Assembly (NCBI RefSeq): GCF_034111725.1
Contig: NZ_JAWUWR010000047.1
Span: 1-64,000 of the forward strand
Reading direction: 5' to 3'
Origin: Thalassolituus sp034111725
GTDB lineage: Bacteria; Pseudomonadota; Gammaproteobacteria; Pseudomonadales; Oceanobacteraceae
DNA: 64,000 nucleotides
Part shown: positions 63,854-64,000 of the stretch, piece after piece
How positions within the stretch are numbered: position 1 is the first letter of the stretch
How the letters are laid out: every line of letters starts with the position of its first letter
Program-made: the position numbers and the translations under genes
Notes under the pieces: model-generated
Told to the model about the DNA's origin: nothing
What the model saw: only the letters and a program-made list of their open reading frames with translations
The model's database searches: none

Positions 63854-64000
63854 TAACGGCGCCATCGCCCATGAGCCGACTGTTGAGCAAAAAGAAGCGA
63901 TAAACCAGATTTTTGAACTGTTTCGATTTAATTATCACAACCAGTTTTTAAAAGCGTTTCCTGACCTTGATACCATGATCATGGCCAAACGCTTGTGGGC
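63774..64000 (+). CDS. lambda-P-like helicase-loader protein (start only, cut by window edge)
   Basis: The ATG at 63774, seven bases after GTAGGAG, opens a frame that runs to the window end (75 codons). The text QIFELFRFNYHNQFLKAFP followed by AKRLW resembles chromosomal replication-protein-P homologues of pseudomonads, which relate to phage lambda P, a DnaB loader. Its start lies inside the DnaT-domain gene in another frame, so the two are coupled. No phage gene is around. Confidence 0.7.
   Translation, partial: MDSKQLLNRVTQQLKQASKDSTIQAGDNGAIAHEPTVEQKEAINQIFELFRFNYHNQFLKAFPDLDTMIMAKRLW

Noticed and set aside
63774..64000. Prophage edge because of a lambda-P-like gene
   Set aside because: All neighbours are chromosomal (alr, DnaT-like protein, YjbR) and no integrase, repressor or structural gene is visible; P homologues of this kind occur on chromosomes.
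1..64000. CRISPR arrays, insertion sequences and tRNA genes
   Set aside because: No regularly spaced repeats, transposase-like frames with terminal repeats, or cloverleaf-like sequences were recognised on reading both strands; a dedicated search was not possible.

Overview
The window reads as a chromosomal segment of a marine-type gammaproteobacterium of the Pseudomonadales/Oceanospirillales kind. The protein set (MsrPQ, long IlvC with IlvY, DapC, SufE, Epd-Pgk-Fba, Alr, glutathionylspermidine synthetase/amidase, a Vibrio-type TonB2 system) and the moderate base composition point there. The order rrn leader - msrQ - msrP - pssA - ilvC also recalls Pseudomonas. No genus can be fixed from the sequence alone. 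No prophage, insertion sequence, CRISPR array or tRNA gene was seen.

Layout: 1-523 is a leftward rRNA-operon control region with three tandem sigma-70 promoters and a boxA; the 16S gene itself would lie off the left edge. 524-9503 is mostly housekeeping: msrPQ, pssA, the divergent ilvY/ilvC pair, a 7TMR-DISM diguanylate cyclase, dapC and sufE. 9651-14794 is accessory: a chemoreceptor, a Tat-exported class I cholesterol oxidase, and a class 3 lipase with a small exported partner. 15077-18497 is the epd-pgk-fba glycolytic/PLP operon. 18609-23990 holds a methyltransferase, the Gsp amidase/synthetase, a small DUF6435-like gene, a deletion scar joining a beheaded AraC gene to a beheaded aldehyde dehydrogenase gene, and a RimK-like ATP-grasp protein.

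The main interest is 24.2-53.7 kb, a nearly continuous purine-scavenging island. A leftward nine-gene operon (xdhA, xdhB, xdhC, alc, uraD, uraH, allA, guaD, puuD), with puuE convergent to it, takes guanine, hypoxanthine and xanthine through urate and allantoin to glyoxylate and urea. Divergent from xdhA run an ABC nucleoside importer (ATPase and two permeases, no binding protein), an exported nucleoside hydrolase, an exported adenosine deaminase and a TonB-dependent receptor. A complete TonB2-type energiser follows (DUF3450, TtpC, ExbB2, ExbD2, TonB2, TPR). The island ends with a NUP-family lipoprotein, a RutR-like TetR regulator, a periplasmic class II cAMP phosphodiesterase and an 8-oxoguanine deaminase. 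A near-perfect RutR box lies between xdhA and the ABC genes, and a weaker one lies before the receptor. My inference is that the receptor plus its own TonB2 machine imports purine nucleosides or related compounds, that periplasmic enzymes trim them, and that the RutR-like protein controls the set.

53.7-64 kb holds a PepSY membrane protein, a patatin phospholipase, an Ahr-like aldehyde reductase, an RND efflux pair, a YjbR/MmcQ protein and alr. Divergent from alr is a primosomal protein with three tandem DnaT-type domains, overlapping a lambda-P-like helicase-loader gene cut by the right edge.
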